A program made the translations under genes and the position numbers. The notes under the pieces were generated by a model. It made no database searches, was not told where the DNA came from, and saw only the letters and a list, made by a program, of their open reading frames with translations. This document shows, in pieces, positions 8,031 through 16,807 of a DNA stretch of 64,000 nt; the stretch's first letter is position 1; each line of letters opens with the position of its first letter. This DNA is from Candidatus Enterococcus leclercqii (lineage in GTDB: Bacteria; Bacillota; Bacilli; Lactobacillales; Enterococcaceae), in the NCBI RefSeq assembly GCF_009933135.1, contig NZ_MAEH01000014.1, positions 62,001 through 126,000 on the forward strand, given 5' to 3'.

Positions 8031-11000
8031 ATGAAGAAGAAAATGCTTTGGAAGGACGTTTTCAAATCTATTTCAAAGTCTAAAGGACGATTCTTTTCGA
8101 TAGTTGGACTGATGTTGTTAGGTTCCTTTGCATTGGTCGGATTAAAAGTGACCGGACCCGACATGCGGGCAACCGGCGAAAATTATGTGAATAGATTAGA
8201 TAGTGCCGATATCACTGTAATCAGTCCGCTTGGCTTGGATGATTTTGACGTAAAGACTCTCAATAAAACCAAAGGGACTCAGCATATTGAATACGGCTAC
8301 TTAAAAGACGTGGTTATAAAAGGCAGCGATGAAAGTATTCGTCTGTATTCAATGGGAAAAGACTTATCTGGCTATCACTTGGTGAAGGGCCGGCTGCCGG
8401 AGAATGCCAATGAAATTGCCTTAGACAATATTCATAATGAAAAGTACCAGATTGGTGACACCTTTAAAGTGGCTGAAAAAGCGGATGCTACGGGGACGAA
8501 AATCTTAAAAACGAATAATTTTAAGATTGTGGGCTTCGTCTATTCAGGAGAAATTCTCTCCAACGTTAATATGGGCCAGTCCACAGCTGGTAGTGGTGAA
8601 TTAAAAGGGTATGGTGTTGTTACGAAAGAGACATTTGATTCTCCATACTACATGCTTGCCAGGATGAGTTTTAAAGATACAGTTGCTGTGGATCCGTATT
8701 CGGATAACTACACGAATAAGATTCAAGCCCATAAAGAGGCATTAAGTAAATTGTTAGAAAACCAACCCGAAATTCGGTTGGCAGCTATTCAAAACGAGTA
8801 TCAACAACAAATTGACGCTGGACAAAAGAAAATCAATGATGCAAAAAAACAATTAGCAGATGCTAAAAAACAATTGACTGCTGGTGAGTTGAAAATGAAA
8901 GCTGGTCAAGAACAGATTCAGCAGGCGCAGGACGCCATAAGTCAAGGGGAAACGCAATTAGCCAGTGCAAAAGAAGCCTTGTCGTCAGGCAAAACAACGC
9001 TAGACGAAAAATGGACACAACTACAAGTAGGAAACAGTCAGTTAGCCAGGGCTAAAAGTTCATTAGATGTTGGGGCGGTCCAATTATCTGAAGCCGCAAA
9101 TGCAATTGCAGATGGCAAAAGCCAACTGGATTCCGGGCAAAGGCAAATTACTCAAAAAGAAGCCGAGCTAACCGCAGCAAAACAAGAATACGCGGATAAA
9201 AAGGCCCAACTTGACACTTCACAAGTAACGTATAGTGCTGGAAAGAGCAAATATGATGCGACAGAAAAAGAAATTGAAAAAAATGAGCAACAATTAGAGG
9301 CCGGAAAGGATAAGTATGAATCTGGCTTGCAACAATTATCCACTGGTATCGATCAGGTCAATGCCGGACTCAGCCAAATCCAGCAACAATTAGCAGATAT
9401 TGAAAAAGCTCTGGCACAGCCGGATTTACCAGAGGACCAAAAACAGCAATTAGCAGCCCAACAGCAAACCCTAAACCAGAAAAAAGCGGAAGTTCAAAAG
9501 CAATTAGCTGCTTTGACAATAAAGCAAACGGCTACTCAAGCAGAATATGATGCCTTTAAAACGAATACTTACACTCCTGGTAAAACGAAGCTGGAGACGG
9601 CGAAAAAAGAATTGGCAGCTCAAAAGAAAGCGTTGGACCAAGCAGCTGAAAAAATCAGGACAGGACAACAACAGCTGACCGCAGGAGAGGCTCAGATAAT
9701 TAACGGCGAGCAGCAATTAGCAGCAGCCAAAGAAACGATTGCTGCAAATCAACAAGTGTTGGCTGAAAAAGAACAGGAGTATCAAGCAGCTCTTGCCCAG
9801 TACAATAGCGGCTTGGCCAGCTATAACCAAAATCAAGCGGCCTATTATGCGGGCTTAGCCCAATGGACCCAAGGAGTGGAGACGCTAGATACGAAATCAG
9901 CGGAATACCAAGCAAATAAAGACAAATTAGCAGCTGCCAAGTCAGAACTGGCAGACAAGGAAACGGATTTGTCAGAAGCAAAAGATGAATTGGCGGAAAA
10001 GCAAAAAGCGTTTGCTGAGAAAGAACCAGATGCCAAAAAAGGAATCGAAGAGGCCGAGGAAAAACTAAACGACGCGCAAGAGACACTAGACAAGTTGAAG
10101 GCGCCAGTTTACAGTTTGGATAGTCGCCGTGAAATTCCCGGTAGCGAGGGGTACAAAATGTATAGTACCATCTCAGAAATTGTCGATGCTTTAGCCAATG
10201 TGTTCCCGATTTTCTTGTATTTTGTTGCGGCATTAGTCACCTCGACAACGATGGCGCGTTTTGTTGATGAAGAGCGAATCAACTCAGGAACACTGAAAGC
10301 ACTGGGTTATTCCAATAAAGATGTTTTGAAGAAATTCACTTTTTATGGATTAGTATCAAGCTTACTAGGAACAATCATCGGGATTATTCTGGGGCATACG
10401 CTATTACCTCTTATTGTGTATAATGCTTATCACGATGGATTTGTGTTCCAAACTATTGAACTGCATTTCAATCCGGGAATTTCTCTGGTTGCTATATTAT
10501 TGGCGGTCATCAGTTCTGTTGGTCCCGCCTGGTTAGTCGCAGCAAGTGAGTTGAAGGAGCAGCCGGCCACATTGCTATTGCCTAAACCACCGGCAGCCGG
10601 CTCCAAGATTTTATTGGAAAGAATGCCGTTTATATGGAAAAAAATGAGCTTCACTCACAAAGTAACTGCTCGAAATATTTTTCGTTACAAAAAGCGCATG
10701 CTGATGACGATTTTTGGGGTAGCCGGAGCCGTGGCATTGCTATTCGCCGGCTTTAGCGTGCAACATTCCATTGGTGGAATCAGTGAACGACAATTCGGTG
10801 AAATTATTCACTACGATATGATCATCGCTGAAACCGATCACCTGCTGACTAAACAAAAGACCGAGGTAGAAGATCAATTAAAAGAAACTGAAGTGAAGGA
10901 ATCTTTGGGAATTCACTTTGAATCCATGACAAAAATAGCAGGAGCTAACAAAGATGCCCAAGAGATTAAGCTAATTGTTCCAAGTGATACGAAAAAACTG

Positions 11001-11792
11001 CCAAATTATGTGTCTTTAGATAATCGCAAAAGTGGGGCAAACCTGACACTCCCAGATGATGGTGTGGTTGTCTCAGAACGATTGGCAAAATTATTGAACG
11101 TGCAAATAGGAGACACAATTACTCTGCAGGATGGCGAGAATATTAGCCGCAAGCTGAAGATTAGCGGGATTGCTGAGATGTATATGGGACATTTTATCTT
11201 TGCCAGCAAGACAAGCTATGCCCGTATTTTTGAAACGGATTATCAAACGAATGCCTATTTAGTGAATTTAGAAAATAACTCCCTTGGCAATACAGAAAAA
11301 CAAGCGGCGAAATTCATGAATCTTGCCGGTGTAAAAGGCGTCGTCCAAAATACGACAATGATCAATCAAGTGCATACTATCGTGAATTCATTAAACAAAA
11401 TCATGAAAGTCTTGATTGTGATTGCCGCTCTATTGGGTATTGTTATCCTGTATAATTTGACCAATATCAATGTCTCCGAGCGAATTCGTGAGCTTTCTAC
11501 GATCAAAGTTCTTGGATTTTACGATGGGGAAGTGACGATGTATATTTACCGAGAGACGATTCTCTTAACGATTCTCGGGGTACTAGCAGGATTTGGGATT
11601 GGTGAAGTACTCCATCGTTATATCATTACGGTTGTGCCGCCAGATGATGTCATGTTTAATCCGGCTTTAGGTACAACAAGCTTTGTGATTCCAGCGATAA
11701 TTATTGCATTGGTGACTGCAATTTTAGGCTTTGTTGTCAACTATCGCTTGAAAAACGTGGATATGTTGGAAGCATTGAAGTCCGTGGATTGA
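8031..11792 (+). CDS. Giant FtsX-like ABC permease with a long extracellular coiled coil
   Basis: A 1253-residue membrane protein. A first transmembrane helix (about 20-40) is followed by a MacB-like periplasmic-type domain (about 41-255). A very long Gln/Ala/Lys-rich coiled coil (about 256-693) has repeating blocks such as L-x-A-A-K-x-x-L and G-x-x-Q-L. Next come three helices (about 720-833), a second extracellular domain and three C-terminal helices (about 1123-1237) with the FtsX signature (ERIRELSTIKVLGF). This duplicated permease layout is known from Gram-positive ABC exporters thought to act on lipids or surface substrates. The substrate here is unknown. The start is 10 nt after the ATPase stop. 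Confidence 0.85.
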   Translation: MKKKMLWKDVFKSISKSKGRFFSIVGLMLLGSFALVGLKVTGPDMRATGENYVNRLDSADITVISPLGLDDFDVKTLNKTKGTQHIEYGYLKDVVIKGSDESIRLYSMGKDLSGYHLVKGRLPENANEIALDNIHNEKYQIGDTFKVAEKADATGTKILKTNNFKIVGFVYSGEILSNVNMGQSTAGSGELKGYGVVTKETFDSPYYMLARMSFKDTVAVDPYSDNYTNKIQAHKEALSKLLENQPEIRLAAIQNEYQQQIDAGQKKINDAKKQLADAKKQLTAGELKMKAGQEQIQQAQDAISQGETQLASAKEALSSGKTTLDEKWTQLQVGNSQLARAKSSLDVGAVQLSEAANAIADGKSQLDSGQRQITQKEAELTAAKQEYADKKAQLDTSQVTYSAGKSKYDATEKEIEKNEQQLEAGKDKYESGLQQLSTGIDQVNAGLSQIQQQLADIEKALAQPDLPEDQKQQLAAQQQTLNQKKAEVQKQLAALTIKQTATQAEYDAFKTNTYTPGKTKLETAKKELAAQKKALDQAAEKIRTGQQQLTAGEAQIINGEQQLAAAKETIAANQQVLAEKEQEYQAALAQYNSGLASYNQNQAAYYAGLAQWTQGVETLDTKSAEYQANKDKLAAAKSELADKETDLSEAKDELAEKQKAFAEKEPDAKKGIEEAEEKLNDAQETLDKLKAPVYSLDSRREIPGSEGYKMYSTISEIVDALANVFPIFLYFVAALVTSTTMARFVDEERINSGTLKALGYSNKDVLKKFTFYGLVSSLLGTIIGIILGHTLLPLIVYNAYHDGFVFQTIELHFNPGISLVAILLAVISSVGPAWLVAASELKEQPATLLLPKPPAAGSKILLERMPFIWKKMSFTHKVTARNIFRYKKRMLMTIFGVAGAVALLFAGFSVQHSIGGISERQFGEIIHYDMIIAETDHLLTKQKTEVEDQLKETEVKESLGIHFESMTKIAGANKDAQEIKLIVPSDTKKLPNYVSLDNRKSGANLTLPDDGVVVSERLAKLLNVQIGDTITLQDGENISRKLKISGIAEMYMGHFIFASKTSYARIFETDYQTNAYLVNLENNSLGNTEKQAAKFMNLAGVKGVVQNTTMINQVHTIVNSLNKIMKVLIVIAALLGIVILYNLTNINVSERIRELSTIKVLGFYDGEVTMYIYRETILLTILGVLAGFGIGEVLHRYIITVVPPDDVMFNPALGTTSFVIPAIIIALVTAILGFVVNYRLKNVDMLEALKSVD

Positions 11793-11874
11793 TTTTCTTA
11801 CGACGAGAGGCCCACTGATTTGGATACTGGGAAAGCCTTCAGTCTGACAGTCAATTAGCGCTTTACAGAAAAGT

Positions 11875-11912
11875 AAAAAGAGGTTCTCTCAATTTCGAGG
11901 GAACCTCTTTTT
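11875..11912 (+). terminator. Rho-independent terminator after the ABC operon (bidirectional)
   Basis: AAAAAGAGGTTC / GAACCTCTTTTT, a long perfect stem with T-runs on both strands. It could serve both the permease and the convergent LysR gene. Confidence 0.85.
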
Positions 11913-11964
11913 GCACGAGCAGTTACTTAGAGAGTCGGTATTTTTGCAAAGGGACTTCTGATGT

Positions 11965-12849
11965 TTAGCGATTTTCCTGCGAGGCGCTGTGGACCAGTTC
12001 GTTAAAGAAGAGTCTGGCTACATTTGAAAAAGTTCCATTTTTCTTCCAAATGACACTGGTGTTGGCCGTCAGAGGAGGGGCAAAGGGAATAAATGTCAAA
12101 CCGAGGTTTTTAGTGTTGATGATCCCATCAATACAAAGCGCGATAGCTTGGCCGTATTTTACTAAGACTGAAGCGTTGTAAAGCAGATTATAAGTTCCAA
12201 CAACGTTATAGTTGCTTAGGTTTCCACCTAACCAGTCAGCTAGCTGATTGTCCACTAGAGACTGACTGGAAATTAAGAGTGGTTGATCAACCAAATCTGC
12301 CGAAGTAATTTGCGTTTTGCAGGCTAACGGGTGACCATCGTTAATCAAAATACCCCAGCGATCAGAAAGTGGCAAAGGCAGATAATCATATTTTTGCTTT
12401 TCAACAGGATCAATGACTAACCCAAAATCCAACAGGCCCTTATCAATTTTTTCTTTGATGTCATCGGCATTTCCACTGTAAAGATGGACGTTGATCTCAG
12501 GGTATTGTTCTAATAAAACATTTAAAATACGAGAAATAAATTGAAACGCTTGAGTTTCTCCACCACCGATTGTGATATCACCACCGATGATATCATTTTT
12601 TTTCAGGTTGGCAGTGGTGGTTTCTACCAGTGAGAGGATCTCTTTTCCACGATTCACTAAGTAAGTTCCTTCTTCGGTCAAAGTGATTTCACGGTTGCCC
12701 CGGATAAAAAGTTGTACGCCAAGTTCTGCCTCCAATTCTTTTAATTGCTTGGAAAGAGCAGGTTGTGAGAGGTATAAAGTCTCTGCGGCTCGACTGATTG
12801 TCTTTTCTCGTGCAACAGTCATGAAATAATTTAAAACACGTAAATCCAT
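11965..12849 (-). CDS. LysR-family transcriptional regulator
   Basis: A 294-residue LysR regulator. The N-terminal winged helix-turn-helix reads MDLRVLNYFMTVAREKTISRAAETLYLSQPALSKQLKELEAELG (about 1-60). A periplasmic-binding-protein-like effector domain of about 200 residues follows (from about residue 90). It is divergent from the acetyltransferase-SDR-lipoprotein genes, the usual arrangement for a LysR activator and its targets. The effector is not identifiable. The RBS on the minus strand is AGGAGCTGCCA just before the ATG. Confidence 0.9.
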   Translation of the reverse strand: MDLRVLNYFMTVAREKTISRAAETLYLSQPALSKQLKELEAELGVQLFIRGNREITLTEEGTYLVNRGKEILSLVETTTANLKKNDIIGGDITIGGGETQAFQFISRILNVLLEQYPEINVHLYSGNADDIKEKIDKGLLDFGLVIDPVEKQKYDYLPLPLSDRWGILINDGHPLACKTQITSADLVDQPLLISSQSLVDNQLADWLGGNLSNYNVVGTYNLLYNASVLVKYGQAIALCIDGIINTKNLGLTFIPFAPPLTANTSVIWKKNGTFSNVARLFFNELVHSASQENR

Positions 12850-12920
12850 TGGCAGCTCCTTCTATAATAAAAAGTTATATTTAGGTATGTTCTATAAGTA
12901 TTATTCATTATTAGTGTACC

Positions 12921-12930
12921 TGATTATACT
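12921..12930 (+). promoter_or_regulatory. -10 region of the acetyltransferase operon
   Basis: TATACT at 12925-12930, with a weak -35 (TATTCA) 17 nt upstream. A weak -35 is consistent with LysR activation. The 112-base divergent spacer is AT-rich; I could not pick a definite T-N11-A box. Confidence 0.4.
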
Positions 12931-12961
12931 TAAACTGACAAACCAACAAGGAGGCAAATAG

Positions 12962-13558
12962 ATGACTGAAGCGAGCTTACTCGAACAAATAAGCAATAAA
13001 GAAATTTTGGCTGATTCAGAATTATTTAAGGAGATCCATCGAATAAAGCATCAAAACGAAGGCGTAATTGCAGAAATGAATACCGGCTACCATGATGCGG
13101 TAGAGACGTTACAATATTTCGAAGCTATCACAGGGAAAAAACTGGATTCCACTGTGACAGTGTCGCTACCTTTTTACACTGACTTTGGTGCTCACATTAT
13201 GCTGGGCAAGAATGTTTTCATCAATCAAAATGTTACCTTTGTAGATCTAGGAGGGATTGTGATTGAAGAGGATGTGTTGATTGGACCAATGAGCCGGCTG
13301 ATTACAGTAAATCACCTATTGGATCCGCAAAAGCGCAGAGGTTTGCTGACCAAGCCAATCACAATTAAGAAAAATGCATGGATTGGTGCAAATGTTACGA
13401 TCTTACCAGGGGTCACCATCGGAAAAGACAGTGTAATTGCTGCCGATTCAACTGTAACCACAGATATTCCTGAGGGGGTCATTGCCGCAGGAACACCAGC
13501 CAGAGTAATCAAGCAGCTAATAAGCGATGAGGAGGAAAAAAATGAAGACTTTAAATGA
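12962..13558 (+). CDS. Hexapeptide-repeat O-acetyltransferase (maltose/galactoside acetyltransferase-like)
   Basis: A 198-residue left-handed beta-helix acyltransferase. The N-terminal helical part resembles the maltose acetyltransferase domain. Hexapeptide repeats occupy about residues 80-185 (for example VFINQNVTFVDLGGIVIEEDVLIGPMSRLITVNH and AWIGANVTILPGVTIGKDSVIAADSTVTTDIP). A conserved His in VNHLLDP fits the catalytic His of the family. It would transfer acetyl from acetyl-CoA to a sugar or related acceptor, unspecified here. Its 3' end overlaps the SDR gene by 17 nt, indicating translational coupling. Confidence 0.85.
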   Translation: MTEASLLEQISNKEILADSELFKEIHRIKHQNEGVIAEMNTGYHDAVETLQYFEAITGKKLDSTVTVSLPFYTDFGAHIMLGKNVFINQNVTFVDLGGIVIEEDVLIGPMSRLITVNHLLDPQKRRGLLTKPITIKKNAWIGANVTILPGVTIGKDSVIAADSTVTTDIPEGVIAAGTPARVIKQLISDEEEKNEDFK

Positions 13559-14282
13559 TACAGTAATTGTAATTCTTGGTGCTTCTTCTGGTATTGGGGA
13601 AGCTACTGCAAAAATATTAGCTGAAAAAGGTGCGCAGTTAGTAATCGCTGCTCGGCGAGAAGATCGACTGAAAAACTTGGCAACAACGTTAGGGAGAAAT
13701 GTCTATTATAAAACTGCGGATGTTACAAAAAGAGAACAGGTACAACAAGTTATTGACTTAGCGATGGAAAAATTTGGCAAAATTGATGTCATCTTTAATA
13801 ATGCTGGGATCATGCCCCAAGGTAATTTAGCAAAACTAGAATATGAACAATGGGAGCAGATGCTAGCGGTCAATATCATGGGTGTCTTAAACGGAATCGG
13901 AGCCGTTTTGCCAATCATGCAAAAGCAGCAGGCTGGTTTGATCATTACGACAGATTCGATAGCTGGGCATGTCGTTTATCCAGGATCAGCTGTTTATAAT
14001 GGAACGAAATATGCGGTGAGAGCAATTATGGAGGGGTTAAGACAAGAGGAGCTAGAAAATGGCATTCGCGCAACAATCATTTCCCCGGGCATGGTTGCAT
14101 CTGAATTGTTCAAAACAGTAGGAAATCCTGTATTAGAAGCCTCCTTGCGGCAAACCGCTAGTCAACCAGGAAATAGTTTGCTTCCACAAGACGTAGCTCG
14201 AGCCGTTTTATATGCGATTGAACAGCCGGCCCATGTTACTGTCAGTGAAGTGCTTATCCGGCCAGCAAAACAATTGATCTAG
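13542..14282 (+). CDS. Short-chain dehydrogenase/reductase (SDR)
   Basis: A 246-residue classical SDR. The NAD(P)-binding motif GASSGIGEATA lies near residues 13-23, NNAG near 89-92 in IFNNAGIMPQG, a catalytic Ser in TTDSIAG, and YNGTKYAVRA with Tyr and Lys of the YxxxK motif. Such enzymes reduce or oxidise carbonyl or alcohol groups with NAD(P)H; the substrate is not predictable. An in-frame ATG at 13527 lies upstream of the ribosome-binding site AGGAGG, so the ATG at 13542 is taken as the start. Part of the LysR-linked cluster. Confidence 0.92.
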   Translation: MKTLNDTVIVILGASSGIGEATAKILAEKGAQLVIAARREDRLKNLATTLGRNVYYKTADVTKREQVQQVIDLAMEKFGKIDVIFNNAGIMPQGNLAKLEYEQWEQMLAVNIMGVLNGIGAVLPIMQKQQAGLIITTDSIAGHVVYPGSAVYNGTKYAVRAIMEGLRQEELENGIRATIISPGMVASELFKTVGNPVLEASLRQTASQPGNSLLPQDVARAVLYAIEQPAHVTVSEVLIRPAKQLI

Positions 14283-14297
14283 CTGAGGATAGTGAAA

Positions 14298-14807
14298 ATG
14301 ACGAAACGAGTAAACAAAGCCTATCTTTTTTTATCTTGCATGGGATTGAGTGGTTGTTGCAGTGTAGCAAAGGAACAGGTAAATGTGGATGATATGGACA
14401 GAACGCCGCCTTATATTTCCTCAGAAAATGAAAATACTCTGACTTCTGGGGGTGATAAACAGGCGAGTCTAACCCTGTGGATTGAAGATGAAAAATTTGA
14501 AATCTGCCTAGCGGAAACCCCTGCAGCCGCGCAATTGGTGCAACTATTACCAAAATCATTTATAATGCATGATTTGAACCAGCAGGAGAAGTATTATGTG
14601 CTTTCGCAAGCGCTACCTGAAGAGCCAATAAGTGTTGGCCAGATTCAAGCTGGCGATGTGATGCTATACGGCCGTGATACGCTGGTAATTTTTTATAAAA
14701 AATTTGAGACTTTCTATTCCTATACTCGACTGGGAAAGGTTGTGAATCCCGTTGAGTTAGCAAAGCTTTCTAGAAATGGCCCACTTGCTGTGGAAATCAA
14801 TAATTAA
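14298..14807 (+). CDS. Cyclophilin-like fold lipoprotein
   Basis: A 169-residue protein. An N-terminal signal peptide with lipobox L-S-G-C near residue 20 predicts a membrane-anchored lipoprotein. The domain from about residue 55 has the pattern of the small bacterial cyclophilin-like family: an L-x-x-x-P-A-A-x-x-L-x-x-L-L-P segment, Q-E-K-Y-Y-V-L, I-Q-A-G-D-V-M-L-Y-G, and F-Y-K-K-F-E-T-F-Y-S-Y-T-R-L-G. These proteins often sit beside SDR and flavin-reductase genes, as here, but no catalytic activity is established. The ATG at 14298 has GAGGAT 7 nt before it; the GTG at 14292 is too close. Confidence 0.75.
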   Translation: MTKRVNKAYLFLSCMGLSGCCSVAKEQVNVDDMDRTPPYISSENENTLTSGGDKQASLTLWIEDEKFEICLAETPAAAQLVQLLPKSFIMHDLNQQEKYYVLSQALPEEPISVGQIQAGDVMLYGRDTLVIFYKKFETFYSYTRLGKVVNPVELAKLSRNGPLAVEINN

Positions 14808-14964
14808 GATCCAGAACGTTGGAAAACTGCTAGAGAGAATTTTTCATAAAGAAAGATGCGAGCTAAAATCCGACACAGTATTTCATGAAGCCGCTTTTTT
14901 GACGCTTCTTTTCATCCGTGTTACGTTTAAAGTAGCACTTAGCAATTTCCTAAGGAGGCCGAGG

Positions 14965-16374
14965 ATGAAAAGATATGACAAGCTTTTTTATGATGGTAAT
15001 TGGCAGGCAGCACACTCAGAAAAATTGGCAGAAGTAATCAATCCCACGACAGAAGAAGCAATCGCACAGGTAATTCAGGCAGACCACGAGGATATTGACC
15101 GGGCAGTGGCGGCAGCTAAGGAGGCTTTTCCAGCTTGGAATGAGACAGCCCCTTTTGAGCGAGCCGTTTATTTGAAAAGAATTCTAGCGGGATTGACAGC
15201 GAGAAAAGAGGAAATTGCGGATGTAATCGTTCAAGAGTTAGGAGCTAGTCGATCATTTTCGGAACAGGGGCAAGTGGGCCTAGCTCTTAAGGAATTGCAA
15301 GCAACGTTGGAAGAATTGGCAGATTTTGCCTTTGAAGAAGAAATCGACAATGCGACAATTATTAAAGAGGGCTTTGGCGTGGTAGCTTGTATTACACCAT
15401 GGAACTATCCCCTAAATCAGATTCAGCGGAAGATCACGCCGGCTCTTTTGACTGGGAACACAGTGGTTGTCAAGCCAGCGTCCAATACGCCGTTAACCGC
15501 GATTTTATATGCGGAGATCATCCAAGAAGCAGGATTACCGGCTGGGGTCTTTAATTTGGTGACAGGCAGTGGCAGTGATGCCGGAAACTATTTGGCTGAA
15601 CATGAAGACGTGGCGGTGGTTTCTTTTACGGGATCAACAGCAGTTGGGAAAAAACTATCTGCCAGTGCGGCTGCTACGGTCAAAAAAACAGTGATGGAAC
15701 TAGGAGGCAAATCTGCTATGATTTACCTTCCTGGCGGGGATCTGGCGCTTGCCGTCAAGCTGGCAGCAAGTACAGTATTAGACAATCAAGGGCAGACCTG
15801 TTCGGCCCTCACTCGATTATTGGTTCCAGAAGACATGCTGGCTAAAACCAAAACAGCGCTGAAAGACTACTATGAGAACGTCACAGTCGGGAATCCGGCA
15901 GAGCCGACAACTCGAGTGGGCCCGGTGGTTTCGGAAGAACAGTTAAAGACTGTGTTGGATTACATTGAAATCGGAAAAAAAGAAGGAGCCGAAGTTTTGA
16001 TCGGGGGCAAGGCCATTGAAGGGACTGGCTATTTCGTAGAACCGACTGTCTTCATTAATGGAAATAATCAGATGCGTATTGCTCGTGAGGAAATCTTTGG
16101 ACCGGTTTTGACAGTCTTGACCTATAGTTCAGTTGCAGAGGCCATCACTATCGCCAATGATTCCGACTATGGCTTGTCTGGTGGGGTCGTTGGTCCAGAG
16201 GAGGCTGCCTATGAAGTGGCTAAAAAAATGCGAACCGGCAATGTCATCATCAATGGCAGTAATCGTACACCGAAAGCTCCTTTTGGCGGCTATAAACAGT
16301 CAGGTATTGGTCGAGAGAATGGCCGTTTTGGATTGGAAGATTACGTAGAGATTAAAGCAGTCTTTCATGGATGA
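14965..16374 (+). CDS. NAD(P)-dependent aldehyde dehydrogenase
   Basis: A 469-residue ALDH. Landmarks are the TPWNYP segment near residue 142, the cofactor-binding VVKPAS and FTGSTAVG segments, the catalytic Glu in MELGGKSAM near 246 and the catalytic Cys in DNQGQTCSA near 280. EEIFGPVL and the C-terminal PFGGYKQSGIGRENG follow. It oxidises an aldehyde to the acid; the substrate is undetermined. The frame is open upstream to 14776, but AAGGAGG directly precedes the ATG at 14965, which gives the canonical N-terminus KRYDKLFYDGNW. It may be read from the upstream LysR-linked cluster or from its own weak promoter. Confidence 0.93.
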   Translation: MKRYDKLFYDGNWQAAHSEKLAEVINPTTEEAIAQVIQADHEDIDRAVAAAKEAFPAWNETAPFERAVYLKRILAGLTARKEEIADVIVQELGASRSFSEQGQVGLALKELQATLEELADFAFEEEIDNATIIKEGFGVVACITPWNYPLNQIQRKITPALLTGNTVVVKPASNTPLTAILYAEIIQEAGLPAGVFNLVTGSGSDAGNYLAEHEDVAVVSFTGSTAVGKKLSASAAATVKKTVMELGGKSAMIYLPGGDLALAVKLAASTVLDNQGQTCSALTRLLVPEDMLAKTKTALKDYYENVTVGNPAEPTTRVGPVVSEEQLKTVLDYIEIGKKEGAEVLIGGKAIEGTGYFVEPTVFINGNNQMRIAREEIFGPVLTVLTYSSVAEAITIANDSDYGLSGGVVGPEEAAYEVAKKMRTGNVIINGSNRTPKAPFGGYKQSGIGRENGRFGLEDYVEIKAVFHG

Positions 16375-16395
16375 GTAGAAATAAGTTTTAAAAGG

Positions 16396-16428
16396 GTGAG
16401 TGTCTTTTCAGATGCTCGCTTTTTTTTG
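16396..16428 (+). terminator. Rho-independent terminator of the aldehyde dehydrogenase gene
   Basis: GTGAGTGTC / GATGCTCGC stem (9 bp, counting G-U pairs) with a 6-nt loop and T8. Confidence 0.8.
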
Positions 16429-16807
16429 GATACATTTTGCCACCGATGGATTGTTTTATTTATCACAATTATTTCTAAATTCACGAATTTGAAAACTTCT
16501 TTAATTTGTTTCTTTATACCTTTAGTTTGTATCTGTAAGTTTCCCTCTGGAAGCGGTATCTTTGGATTGATCACAAGCTACCTAGTTATGACATAGTGAA
16601 AGTCTGGCGATTTGAACTGCTTGTTCTATAATCTTACGTTATTTATCAGAAAACAGCTTTTATTTTAAGAGATTGCAGAAAAATCTCATTACGTTGAGAG
16701 TTCGTTTTTTTTTGTCAGTACCTTAGTCTTTATAACCGGTAAGTAATTGGGATCTGGTCAGTGTTGACGAATTTTCGTGGGCACAAAAAGTTACGAGGAG
16801 GAGAAAC
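16429..16807 (+). other. Gap before the GH85 gene
   Basis: About 380 AT-rich bases with no convincing gene. A TATAAT at 16627-16632 lacks a good -35. A weak hairpin (GAGATT / AATCTC near 16670-16688) and a T9 run near 16710 are present. GGAGGAG at 16797-16803 is the ribosome-binding site of the next gene. Confidence 0.4.

Noticed and set aside
9700-10233. 177-codon minus-strand ORF inside the coiled-coil permease
   Set aside because: Shadow of repetitive Gln/Ala/Lys codons; composition is atypical and no start signal is present.
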